From Halorubrum salsamenti (GTDB taxonomy: Archaea; Halobacteriota; Halobacteria; Halobacteriales; Haloferacaceae): 64,000 nucleotides of DNA. Numbering within the stretch: position 1 is the first letter of the stretch; the number at the start of each line of letters is the position of its first letter. The stretch is from contig NZ_VCNL01000002.1 of the NCBI RefSeq assembly GCF_007671685.1, forward strand, positions 248,001-312,000. Reading direction: 5' to 3'. The notes beneath the pieces are model-generated. The model searched no databases. It was not told the origin of the DNA and saw only the letters and a program-made list of their open reading frames with translations. A program made the translations under genes and the position numbers. This document shows, piece by piece, positions 16,972 to 25,262 of this stretch.

Positions 16972-18657
16972 ATGACTCGCCCGATTCTGGAGACCGAGGA
17001 GTTGACGAAACGGTTCGGCTCCCTCGTCGCAAACGACAAGCTCTCCGTGACCGTCGAGGAGGACACGATCCACGGCATCATGGGACCGAACGGCTCCGGA
17101 AAGTCGACGTTTTTCAACACCGTCACCGGCTTCTACCGCCCCGACGGCGGCACCGTCCGGTTCGACGGGGAGGACGTGACCGGGTGGAAGCCGGACGAGA
17201 TCGCCCGGCGCGGGCTCGCTCGGACCTTCCAGATCCCGTCGCCCTTCGAGGACCTCACGGTCAGAGAGAACATGCTGGCGGTGTTCACCGGGGGGATCCG
17301 CTCCGGGATGCGGATCTCCGAGGAGAAGCGCGCCCGCGCCGACGAGCTGCTCGAACTGCTCGAGATCGACCACGTCGCCGACCAGGAGGCCGGCGGGATC
17401 TCGGGAGGGCAGGAGAAGCTGCTCGAACTCGGCCGGATTCTGATGCTCGAACCGGCCTGCGTGATGCTCGACGAACCCACTGCGGGGGTCAACCCCTCCC
17501 TCCGGAACCGGCTGCTCGACCACTTGGAGACGCTCAACGACCGCGGCACGACCTTCGTGATCATCGAACACGACATGCGCGTCATCGCGGACGTGTGCGA
17601 CCGCGTCACCGTGTTCAATCAGGGACAGGTCCTCGTCGAGGGCGACTTCGAGTCGGTGACGACTGACGAGCGCGTCCGCGACGCCTACCTCGGCGGCGCC
17701 GCCGAGCACGACGCGTCGCTGGAGACGCTCATCGGCGAGGGGTCGAACGCGTCCGCCTCCGAGGAAGTCGAAGCCCCCGACGCTGGGGCGGCTACCGATG
17801 CCGGCGCCACGGCCGCCAACGCCGGGGCGGACCCCGCGTCGACCGGCGGCGCGGGCGTGGTTCCGGCGGGCGGCGCGAGCGAGGCCGCTTCGGCCGCGGC
17901 GAGTTCCACGTCCGCGCTCTCCGGGATCGGCGCGGAGTCCGACGGGGAGCCGTGGCTCGTCGGCGAGGACCTCGTCAGCGGCTACGGGAACCACCGAGTC
18001 GTCGACGGGGTCTCGATGGAGAGCCGGGACGGCGTGACCTGCGTCTTCGGGCCGAACGGGTCGGGGAAGTCGACGCTTTTGAAGACGCTCGCCGGCGTCG
18101 TCCCGGCGTGGGAGGGGCGGGTCACCCACCGCGGCGTCGACGTGACCGACAACGGGCCGGCCGAGAACGTCCACCGCGGCGTCACGATGCTCCCGCAGGA
18201 CGGCGGGATATTCGGCGACCTCACCGTCCGCGAGAACCTCCTCCTCGGCGGCTACACCGTCAGTGACGGGGCGGTCCGCGAGGAACGGTTCGACGAGGTC
18301 CTGTCGTCGTTCCCGGAGCTCGAGGGCAAACTCGACGAGCGGGGCCGGTCGCTGTCGGGCGGCCAGCAGATGATGCTCAGCTACGGCCGCGCGATGATGA
18401 CCGGCGCGGAGGTGTACCTCCTCGACGAGCCGTCGAGCGGGCTGGCCCCCTCCCTCATCGATCAGGTGTTCGAGATGACGCGGCGGCTCGTCGAGAGCGG
18501 CGCACAGGTGGTCCTCATCGAGCAGAACGTCCGTGAGGCGCTTCGAATCGCCGATTACGTCTACATCCTGGCACAGGGACAGCTCCAGTTCGAGGGGACC
18601 CCGGGTGACCTGACCGACGAGGACGATCTCGTCGAGCTGTATCTCGGACTCGACTGA
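16972..18657 (+). CDS. Fused LivG-LivF: branched-chain-type ABC importer, both ATPases in one chain
   Basis: 561 residues from the ATG at 16972, supported by TTTATT about 27 bases upstream. The first nucleotide-binding domain (about 1-245) has Walker A GPNGSGKST, LARTFQIPSPF typical of LivG, signature ISGGQ and Walker B CVMLDEP. An Ala/Gly/Asp-rich linker (about 260-325) follows. The second domain has another GPNGSGKST, the LivF-like VTMLPQDGGIFGDLTVREN, signature LSGGQ and VYLLDEPSSG. LivG and LivF are normally separate genes, so this is a fusion. It would power the LivH/LivM channel encoded just downstream. The encoded linker is unlike the rest of the protein and is probably flexible. Confidence 0.93.
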   Translation: MTRPILETEELTKRFGSLVANDKLSVTVEEDTIHGIMGPNGSGKSTFFNTVTGFYRPDGGTVRFDGEDVTGWKPDEIARRGLARTFQIPSPFEDLTVRENMLAVFTGGIRSGMRISEEKRARADELLELLEIDHVADQEAGGISGGQEKLLELGRILMLEPACVMLDEPTAGVNPSLRNRLLDHLETLNDRGTTFVIIEHDMRVIADVCDRVTVFNQGQVLVEGDFESVTTDERVRDAYLGGAAEHDASLETLIGEGSNASASEEVEAPDAGAATDAGATAANAGADPASTGGAGVVPAGGASEAASAAASSTSALSGIGAESDGEPWLVGEDLVSGYGNHRVVDGVSMESRDGVTCVFGPNGSGKSTLLKTLAGVVPAWEGRVTHRGVDVTDNGPAENVHRGVTMLPQDGGIFGDLTVRENLLLGGYTVSDGAVREERFDEVLSSFPELEGKLDERGRSLSGGQQMMLSYGRAMMTGAEVYLLDEPSSGLAPSLIDQVFEMTRRLVESGAQVVLIEQNVREALRIADYVYILAQGQLQFEGTPGDLTDEDDLVELYLGLD

Positions 18658-18975
18658 ACCGGCGAACCACGTCCCACGTCGATCGGCGCTCGCCCCGTCC
18701 CGCTTCTCCGACTGTCTGTCGATACCGCCGCTCAGTATCCGTCTCGACCGTCCGCTTCACGGTCCGTCCCGACCACCTGCTCCACCGCCCGCCCCGACCG
18801 CCTGCTCCACCGCCCGCCCCGACCGCCTGCTCCACCGCCCGCCCCGATCGCCTGCTCCACCGCCCGCCCCGACCGCCTGCTCCACCGCCCGCCCCGACCG
18901 CCTGTCACGGTCCGTAACTGAGATCACGATCTTCCGTAACAAACTATATGTGTACCCGTCACACACAGAAGGTAT
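18658..18975. promoter_or_regulatory. livGF-livK intergenic region with repeat array and promoter
   Basis: 318 bases between the fused ATPase gene and livK. It contains a 25-bp tandem repeat (listed separately) and, downstream of it, a promoter-like AAACTATATG at 18941-18950 about 28 bases before the livK ATG. livK therefore probably has its own promoter. The binding protein of an ABC importer is often made in excess, which would fit. Confidence 0.6.
18777..18901. repeat. Tandem repeat, five units of 25 bp
   Basis: Units begin at 18777, 18802, 18827, 18852 and 18877 and read CTGCTCCACCGCCC plus GCCCCGACCGC; the third unit differs by one base (GATCGC). The array is flanked by a direct repeat CACGGTCCGT at 18758-18767 and 18906-18915. 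It is not CRISPR: there are no spacers and the units abut. Slippage would change its length, and with it the distance between livGF and the livK promoter. Confidence 0.9.
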
Positions 18976-20283
18976 ATGGGAGAGAATCCCGCGGATAGTG
19001 TCAGTAGACGGTCGTTTGTCAAGTACAGCGGTGCGGCCGGCGTCACCGGCGCCTTGGCCGGCTGTAGTAGTAACGGCGGTGACGGCGGTGACGGCGGCGA
19101 CGGCTCTGACGGGTCCGACGGGAGCGACGGCTCTGACGGATCCGACGGGAGCGACGGCGGCGATGCCCCCGACGAGGTGATCATCGGTTCGAACCACCCG
19201 CTGAGCGGGGCGCTCAGCAACACCGGCGAGCGAATGGACGAGGCCGTCCGGCTGGCCGCGATGATGAAGAACGAGTCGGGCGGGATCGAGTCGCTCGACG
19301 GCGCGGAGCTCAGCGTCATCAGCGGGGACAACGAGGGCGCACAGGAGCTCGGCGGGGAGGTCGCACAGGAGCTCATCGACGACGGCGCGAGCGTGCTGAC
19401 CGGCTGTTACTCCTCGCCGGTGACGAGCGCCGCGACCCGGACGTCGGAGAACGCGGGCGTGCCGTTCGTCATCTCGGTGTCCGTGGCCAACTCGATCCTC
19501 CGGGAGACGCAGCTCAACTACGCGTACCGACCCCAGCCGCCGGCGGATCAGATGGCGATCGACCACGCGCGGCTCCTCGCTGACACCATCCGGAACGCCG
19601 GCGAGGAGATCGAGACCGCGGGGCTGTTCTACATCGACATCAGTTTCGGTCAGTCGATCCGCGACGCGCTCCGGGAGGAGCTCCCGGCGAACGACATCGA
19701 GATCGTCGCCGAGACCGCCTACGAGCCGGGCGACACCGCCGACACGCAGGTCACGTCGCTCCGGGACGCGGACCCCGACGCCGTCATCGCGACCACCTAC
19801 CGGTCGGGAACGATCGAGCTCGTGAACGCGATGGACAACCAGGACTACCGCCCGGACTACCTGACCGGCTGTTCGAACGCGGCGATGAACGACATCAGCG
19901 CGCTCGAGGAGATGGGCGACACCGTCGAAGGCGGGTTCGCGACCAACTTCGCGCTCGACCCGACCTCCGACCGCGCCGGAGAGGTCCGCTCGCGCTTCGA
20001 ATCGGAGTTCGATTCCGGATTCGATGCCAACGTCGCGATGACGTACGCGGCCACCGAGGTCATCATCGCGGCGATCGAGGAGGCCGGCTCGGCCGACCCC
20101 GAGGACATCAACGACGCGCTCGGAGCGATCACCGTCGAAGACCACATCGCGGCGATGCCGCCGATCACCTTCGCCGACAACGGTGAGAACGAGAACGCGC
20201 TCGCGCCGCTGTTCCAGATTCAGGATCTCGAGGACCGCGTCGTCGCACCCGAGGAGTTCGCCGAGACCGACGTGCAGTTCTGA
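18976..20283 (+). CDS. Liv-type substrate-binding lipoprotein
   Basis: 435 residues. It starts with a twin-arginine signal (SRRSFVKYSGAAG) and a lipobox ALAGC, so it is exported by Tat and lipid-anchored outside the cell. A spacer of repeated Gly-Ser-Asp triplets (about residues 34-60) leads to a type 1 periplasmic-binding fold: VIIGSNHPLSGALSNTG, LLSVISGDNEG-like segments, and AVIATTYRSG. Relatives bind leucine, amides, urea or aromatic acids. The neighbouring enzymes make the pathway's starting compound the likely ligand. The Ser-Asp repeats are a common haloarchaeal lipoprotein linker. Confidence 0.9.
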   Translation: MGENPADSVSRRSFVKYSGAAGVTGALAGCSSNGGDGGDGGDGSDGSDGSDGSDGSDGSDGGDAPDEVIIGSNHPLSGALSNTGERMDEAVRLAAMMKNESGGIESLDGAELSVISGDNEGAQELGGEVAQELIDDGASVLTGCYSSPVTSAATRTSENAGVPFVISVSVANSILRETQLNYAYRPQPPADQMAIDHARLLADTIRNAGEEIETAGLFYIDISFGQSIRDALREELPANDIEIVAETAYEPGDTADTQVTSLRDADPDAVIATTYRSGTIELVNAMDNQDYRPDYLTGCSNAAMNDISALEEMGDTVEGGFATNFALDPTSDRAGEVRSRFESEFDSGFDANVAMTYAATEVIIAAIEEAGSADPEDINDALGAITVEDHIAAMPPITFADNGENENALAPLFQIQDLEDRVVAPEEFAETDVQF

Positions 20284-20288
20284 CCCAC

Positions 20289-21347
20289 ATGCTCTCCTCG
20301 TTTCTTCCTGACGCCTGCTGTCGAGAAGCGGCTGCCGTCGCGCTCGCCAGTGCGCCCGACGTCCCCGCCAGTGCGCCCGACGTCCCCGCCAGCGCCGCCG
20401 ACGCGCTCGGGGGGCTCGCCGCCCTCGCCGGCGCGTTCGACGCGCTCGGGACGCAGGCCGTGCTCGGCGTCTCGCTTCCGTCGCCGACGATCTTCGCCCA
20501 GTACTTCGTGTTCGCGGTGCTGCTCGGCGGGATATACGGGCTCGTCGCGCTCGGGCTGACGATGATCTTCGGCGTGATGGACGTCATCAACTTCGCGCAC
20601 GGGGCGCTGATGGTGGTCGCGATGTACGCGGTGCTGGTCTTCTCGGACGCCACGGGACTCTCGCCGTTTTTCGCCATCCCGTTCGCCGTCCTGTTGCTGT
20701 TCGTCGTCGGCGTCCTCATCTACCGATCGACGATCGCGCCGATCATCGACGCGCCACAGGAGAACCAGCTCATCGTCACCTTCGGAGTCCTGTTGATCCT
20801 CATCAGCGCCGTCGAGATGGTCTTCGGCTCCGACCCGCAACAGCTCGGGCTCGACCTCGGCTCCCTCGAAATCTCCGGGGTCTTCGTTCCCCAGGGACAG
20901 CTGTACGCGCTCGTCATCGCGCTCGTCGCACTGGCGGGAACGTGGCTGTTCCTCCAGCGAACGATGCTCGGTCGGGCGATCCGCGGGACCGCCGACAACC
21001 GCGACGGCGCGCAGTACGTCGGGATCGACGTCCCTCGGATCGACGCGCTCACCTTCGGGATCGGCGCCGCACTGGCGGGACTCGCCGGCGGAGTCATCCC
21101 GCTGTTCCAGTCGTTCACCCCGGCGCTCGGCGACCAGTACCTGATAAACGCGTTCGTCGTGGTCGTGCTGGGCGGACTCGGCTCATTCCCCGGCGCGTTC
21201 GTCGGCGGGCTCATCATCGGCTTCATCCAAGTGTTCGGCTCGGCGTACCTAGGCGGCTCCACCTACCAAATCGTGATATTCCTCGCATTCATCCTCGTGT
21301 TGCTCGTGAAACCGGAGGGACTGCTCGGAGGGAGCGCCGATGAGTAA
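20289..21347 (+). CDS. ABC importer permease, LivH type
   Basis: 352 residues, five bases after livK. The core from about residue 75 has the LivH pattern: VFAVLLGGIYGLVALGLTMIFG, VINFAHGALMVVAMYAVL, RAIRGTADNRDGAQYVGID (the EAA-like loop) and VVVLGGLGSFPGAFVGG. An unusual N-terminal extension of about 70 residues is rich in Ala/Pro/Ser and encoded partly by a 21-bp direct repeat. The extension may be cytoplasmic or exterior, or the true start may be further in. It overlaps livM by 8 nt and forms the channel with LivM. Confidence 0.9.
   Translation: MLSSFLPDACCREAAAVALASAPDVPASAPDVPASAADALGGLAALAGAFDALGTQAVLGVSLPSPTIFAQYFVFAVLLGGIYGLVALGLTMIFGVMDVINFAHGALMVVAMYAVLVFSDATGLSPFFAIPFAVLLLFVVGVLIYRSTIAPIIDAPQENQLIVTFGVLLILISAVEMVFGSDPQQLGLDLGSLEISGVFVPQGQLYALVIALVALAGTWLFLQRTMLGRAIRGTADNRDGAQYVGIDVPRIDALTFGIGAALAGLAGGVIPLFQSFTPALGDQYLINAFVVVVLGGLGSFPGAFVGGLIIGFIQVFGSAYLGGSTYQIVIFLAFILVLLVKPEGLLGGSADE
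20346..20387 (+). repeat. Two 21-bp direct repeats inside livH 5' end
   Basis: Two identical 21-base units (GCCAGTGCGCCCGACGTCCC plus C) at 20346-20366 and 20367-20387, in frame, encoding SAPDVPA twice. A third degenerate start follows. Copy number changes here would keep the frame. Confidence 0.85.
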
Positions 21348-22419
21348 CGCGCTCTCACGGGCCGTCGAGCGGTACGGCGCGTTCCGGGACGAGCGGTACG
21401 CGCTCCCCGTACTGGTCGCGGTGAGCCTCGTCGTGCTCGCGGCGATACCGTTCCTCCGACAGCTCGCGCTGTTCGGGTACGCCCCGCTGGGCTGGCTCAG
21501 CCTGAACATGCTCATCGTCACCCTCATCTGGGCGACGACCGCGCAGGCGTGGAACATCATGTCCGGGTACACCGGACAGTTCTCGTTCGGACACGCCGCG
21601 TTCTTCGGCCTCGGCGCGTACACGACGATCATCCTGACCGGAACGCTCGGGGTCTCTCCGTGGATCGGGATGCTGCTCGGCAGCGTCCTCTCGGGGATAT
21701 ACGGCCTGCTGATCGGCGCGCTGACCTTCCGCTACGATCTGGAGGGGCACTACTTCGCGCTGGCGACGCTGGCGTTCGCTGAGCTGTTGCGATACGTGTT
21801 CACGAACGTCCCGCAGCTCGGGGGCGCGAGCGGGTTCTTCAGGCCGCTGGCGCGCGAGTACGCCGACGGGCCGGGGCTGGCCGCGTTCCAGTTCACCGGC
21901 GACCTGCCGTACTACTACCTCATCCTCGGATTCCTGACGATCGTCACCGTCGTCTCGCTCGCGATCAACCGGTCGCAACTGGGCTACTACCTGTTCGCGA
22001 TCCGCGAGCGGGAGCAGGCCGCGGCCGCGATCGGCGTCCCGACGTACCGGTACAAGCTGTTGGCCGTCGCCGTGAGCGCCTTCTTCACGGCGTGGCCCGG
22101 GGCGTTCTGGGCGATGTACTTCAACACGATCCGCCCGACGACGGTGTTCGAGCTGCTCGTCAACGTCGAGATACTCCTGCCGGCGATCGTCGGCGGGATC
22201 GGCACCGTCCTCGGCCCGATCGTGGGGTCGTTCGTCGTCATCCCCGTCGGCGAGTTCGTCCGGCAGTCCTTCTCCGTTCCCGGGCTGAACAACGCCGTCT
22301 ACGGTGTCATCCTCATCGCGATCGTGTTGTACAGCCCGAAGGGCGTCGTCTCGTGGCCGTCCCGGTTCGTCGAACTACTCCGGTCGCGCACCGACCTGTT
22401 GGACGACGATGGCGCCTGA
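21340..22419 (+). CDS. ABC importer permease, LivM type
   Basis: 359 residues starting at the ATG at 21340, inside the end of livH (8-nt overlap). LivM hallmarks are AQAWNIMSGYTGQFSFGHAA, YFALATLAFAELLRYVF, FAIREREQAAAAIGVPTYRY (the cytoplasmic coupling loop) and IVGGIGTVLGPIVGSFV. About nine or ten hydrophobic segments are visible. With LivH, the fused LivGF and the binding lipoprotein it makes a complete importer. Its 3' end overlaps the first prpD-like gene by 11 nt, tying transport to catabolism in one operon. Confidence 0.92.
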   Translation: MSNALSRAVERYGAFRDERYALPVLVAVSLVVLAAIPFLRQLALFGYAPLGWLSLNMLIVTLIWATTAQAWNIMSGYTGQFSFGHAAFFGLGAYTTIILTGTLGVSPWIGMLLGSVLSGIYGLLIGALTFRYDLEGHYFALATLAFAELLRYVFTNVPQLGGASGFFRPLAREYADGPGLAAFQFTGDLPYYYLILGFLTIVTVVSLAINRSQLGYYLFAIREREQAAAAIGVPTYRYKLLAVAVSAFFTAWPGAFWAMYFNTIRPTTVFELLVNVEILLPAIVGGIGTVLGPIVGSFVVIPVGEFVRQSFSVPGLNNAVYGVILIAIVLYSPKGVVSWPSRFVELLRSRTDLLDDDGA

Positions 22420-23737
22420 ACACGAACGCGACCTCGCGACGTTCGCCGCGGAGCTAGAGACGGGAGCGATCCCCGATCGGGTCCGCGACCGGGCGGGGCT
22501 CACCGTTGCCGACACGCTCGGCGCGATCGTCGCGGGGTCGACCGACGACGCGGTCGGCGCGCTCGCGCGGCGCTGGACCGAGGGCGCCTCGGGCGGGGCG
22601 ACGGTGCTCGGCGCCGACGGCGGCGAGACGGTCCCGCCGTTGGCGGCGCTGTGTAACGGCGCGGCGGGGACCGTACTCGAACTCGACGAGGGGCATCGGT
22701 TCGCGGCCGGCCATCCCGCGATCCACGTGCTGCCCGCGCTGTTGGCCGACGCCGAGATCGGATACGGCGACAGCGACGCGTTCGTGCGCTCGTTCGTCGC
22801 GGGCTACGAGGTGGCCGTCCGGACCGCCCGCGCGCTCGGGACGCTCCGATCGGGGTACCACCCGCACGGCGTGTGGGGCGCGGTCGGCGGGGCGGCCGCC
22901 GTGGCTCGCTCGCGCGGGCTCGACCCGGAAACGACGCGGTCAGCCATGGCCATCGCGGCGAACTACGCGCAACACACCCGGTTCGAGGCGGCGACCGAGG
23001 GCGCGACCGTGCGGAACGCCTACGCCGGCATGAGCAACCTCGCGGCGCTGGTCGCCGTCGATCAGGCGGAGGCCGGGTTCGGCGGCCTGGAGAACGGCGT
23101 CGCGCGACACCTCGAGCACGCCGCCGCCGATGGGGTCGACGAGGCGGCCCTCTCGACCGGGCTCAACGAGCGCTGGGAGCTGGAACACGGGTACTTCAAG
23201 ATCCACGCCGCGTGTCGGTACACCCATCCGACGCTGGACGCCGTCGCGGCGCTCCCGGACGGGCTAGACCCGGCAACCGTGGAGTCGGTGCGCGTCGAGA
23301 CGTACCCGGCGGCCGCGCGGTTGACGGAGCGGCGACCGCGGAACCAGCTGCAGGCGAAGTTCTCGATCCCCTTCGCGGTCGCGACGGCGCTGCTGCGCGG
23401 CGACACCGGCCCGACGGCGTTCGCGGACGAGGCGATCACGCCGGAAGCGATCGCGCTCGCCGAGCGCGTCACGGTCGCCGTCGACGACGAGATCGCCGCT
23501 CGGGCTCCCGAGCAGCGGGGCGCGCGGGTGACCGTCGAGACGGCGGACGAACGCTTCTCGCGGGAGGTCGCCGCGCCGCGGGGCGGCGAGCACGACCCGT
23601 TCGACGAGGCGCGGCTCGAATCGAAGTTCCGGGAGCTGGTCGCGCCCGTGATCGGCGAGGACCGGGCGGCCACGCTCTGGGAGGGCGCCAGGGCGCCGGA
23701 GCCGCCGCGCGTCCTCTGTACGCTCGCGCGGCGCTGA
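22409..23737 (+). CDS. MmgE/PrpD family protein, first copy
   Basis: 442 residues from the ATG at 22409, overlapping the end of livM. MmgE/PrpD features are DTLGAIVAGSTDDAVGAL, NGAAGTVLELDEGHRFAAGH, SGYHPHGVWGAVGGAAA and a C-terminal PRNQLQAKFSIPFAVATALL. Known members dehydrate 2-methylcitrate (PrpD) or decarboxylate cis-aconitate. Here it probably eliminates water or CO2 from a polycarboxylic acid intermediate. It shares only family-level motifs with the second copy downstream, so the two may have different substrates or form a heteromer. Confidence 0.88.
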   Translation: MAPEHERDLATFAAELETGAIPDRVRDRAGLTVADTLGAIVAGSTDDAVGALARRWTEGASGGATVLGADGGETVPPLAALCNGAAGTVLELDEGHRFAAGHPAIHVLPALLADAEIGYGDSDAFVRSFVAGYEVAVRTARALGTLRSGYHPHGVWGAVGGAAAVARSRGLDPETTRSAMAIAANYAQHTRFEAATEGATVRNAYAGMSNLAALVAVDQAEAGFGGLENGVARHLEHAAADGVDEAALSTGLNERWELEHGYFKIHAACRYTHPTLDAVAALPDGLDPATVESVRVETYPAAARLTERRPRNQLQAKFSIPFAVATALLRGDTGPTAFADEAITPEAIALAERVTVAVDDEIAARAPEQRGARVTVETADERFSREVAAPRGGEHDPFDEARLESKFRELVAPVIGEDRAATLWEGARAPEPPRVLCTLARR

Positions 23738-23808
23738 GCTCGCAGATTCCCTCCCGCGGCGCTGCCGCCGCCCCATACGCTTTTGCCCGCGACGCGCGTC
23801 ACTCAACT

Positions 23809-25191
23809 ATGGCAACACGACACACTCGAGAGTGGGAGCGAGCGGTCGCCGAGTTCCTCGCGTCGCCCGTCGACGACACGGCCCGCGAGCACGGGCGGGC
23901 GGTGGTCGCCGACGTGCTGGCGGCCGCCGTCGCCGGGTCGGCGGCGCCCGGGGTCGCCGGCGTCGCGAGGGACGCGGTGTTTTCCGGCGACGAGGCGTCG
24001 ATACTCGGGACCGACCGGCGGGTCGCGCCGCCGCAGGCCGCTATGACCAACGCGGCGGCCGCCATCGCACAGGAGGTCGAGGAAGGGCACAACACGGGGG
24101 GCCACGTCGGCGCCGGGATCGTCGCCGGCGGGCTCGCCGCCGCGGAGGCGAACGACGTCGACGGCGAGACGTTCGTCGACGCCTGCACGCGGGCGTACGA
24201 GGTCTGCGTCCGACTGGAGCGGGCGATCTTCGCGATGAAAGACCGGATGAACGACGCGATCCCGTGGCTCGTCCGGAACCCGCACTCGACGTGGACGACC
24301 GTGGGACCGGCGGTGACGAGCGCCGTCTGTCTGGACGCGACCGCGGAGGAACTCGCGGAGACGTTCCGGATCGCCGCGAACCTCGCGGTGGTCTCGATGC
24401 ACGACCCGTACGCCGAGGGCGCGCCCGCGCGGAACTTCACCGCCGGCTTCTCGGCGCAGGCCGGCGTGACCGCGGCGCTGACCGCGATCGCGGGGCTAGA
24501 GGGGTCCGGTGCAGCGATAGAGGAGGTGTACGACCCCTTCGAGGAACTGCTACCGGACGGGTTCGCCGGCCAGTTCGAGACGCTCGGCGAGGAGTGGGCG
24601 ATCGCGGAGCACTACCTCAAACCCTACCCCTCTTGCCGGTACACTCACCCGCCGCTCGACGCGCTCCGCGAGGCGATCGACGGGCGGCCGATCGATCCGT
24701 CCGACGTCGAGGCGATCACGGTCAGAACGTTCGCCAACGCGACCGACATGTCCCACGCCGAGCCCGAGACGATGACCGCCGGGAAGTTCTCCGCGCCGTA
24801 CGTGCTGGCGACGTACCTCTGTCGGGGGAGCGTCGACCTCGACGGCTTCACGGCCGAAGCGCTGGCGGACGAGACGGTCCGGTCCGTGGCCGAGCGGGTC
24901 GAGCTCCGCGAGGACGACGCGTACGAGGCGGCGTTCCCCGAGTCGTGGGGGGCGAGCGTCGCCGTCGAACTGCGCGACGGGACGACCCTGACCGGCGCGC
25001 GCGACTATCCCCGCGGCGACTACCGCGACCCCGTCCCCGACGCGGAGTACCGCGCGCGGAACCGCGCGCTGCTGGCGCACGGACTCTCCGGTGATCAGGG
25101 AGATAACGCCCGCGTCGACGAGGCGCTCGACGCCCTGGACGCGGTCGCCGAGCGCCCGATCCGAGAGACGGTCGCCGCGCTTCGGCCGTAA
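23809..25191 (+). CDS. MmgE/PrpD family protein, second copy
   Basis: 460 residues from the ATG at 23809. A TATA-like ACGCTTTTG near 23777 is about 28 bases upstream, so it may have its own promoter in addition to read-through. It carries the family landmarks AVVADVLAAAVAGSAAPGV, AIAQEVEEGHNTGGHVGAG, KPYPSCRYTHPPLDAL and TAGKFSAPYVLATYL. The Asp of the first copy's LDEGH is Glu here (EEGHN). As with the first copy, a dehydratase or decarboxylase acting on a polycarboxylate is the family inference; the substrate is unknown. Confidence 0.87.
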   Translation: MATRHTREWERAVAEFLASPVDDTAREHGRAVVADVLAAAVAGSAAPGVAGVARDAVFSGDEASILGTDRRVAPPQAAMTNAAAAIAQEVEEGHNTGGHVGAGIVAGGLAAAEANDVDGETFVDACTRAYEVCVRLERAIFAMKDRMNDAIPWLVRNPHSTWTTVGPAVTSAVCLDATAEELAETFRIAANLAVVSMHDPYAEGAPARNFTAGFSAQAGVTAALTAIAGLEGSGAAIEEVYDPFEELLPDGFAGQFETLGEEWAIAEHYLKPYPSCRYTHPPLDALREAIDGRPIDPSDVEAITVRTFANATDMSHAEPETMTAGKFSAPYVLATYLCRGSVDLDGFTAEALADETVRSVAERVELREDDAYEAAFPESWGASVAVELRDGTTLTGARDYPRGDYRDPVPDAEYRARNRALLAHGLSGDQGDNARVDEALDALDAVAERPIRETVAALRP

Positions 25192-25204
25192 TACTGAACA
25201 AACG

Positions 25205-25213
25205 TTTTGTCAA
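25205..25213. promoter_or_regulatory. Candidate operator half-site TTTTGTCAA before the IclR gene
   Basis: Sits in an imperfect palindrome GAACAAACGTTTTGTC (25196-25211), 50 to 60 bases before the regulator's ATG. It matches the TTTTGACAA half of the site upstream of livGF. It may be an autoregulatory site; this is inference from two occurrences. Confidence 0.35.
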
Positions 25214-25262
25214 GCCGAACACACTCGGTAGATATTTCACTCGAGCGCGCGTTCCACCGAGT

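Noticed and set aside
18777-18901. Repeat array as CRISPR
   Set aside because: Units abut with no spacers, and no cas gene is visible.
18757-20145. Minus-strand frame through the repeat array and livK
   Set aside because: The repeat has a 25-bp unit and so cannot be a coding repeat in one frame; opposite strand is livK.
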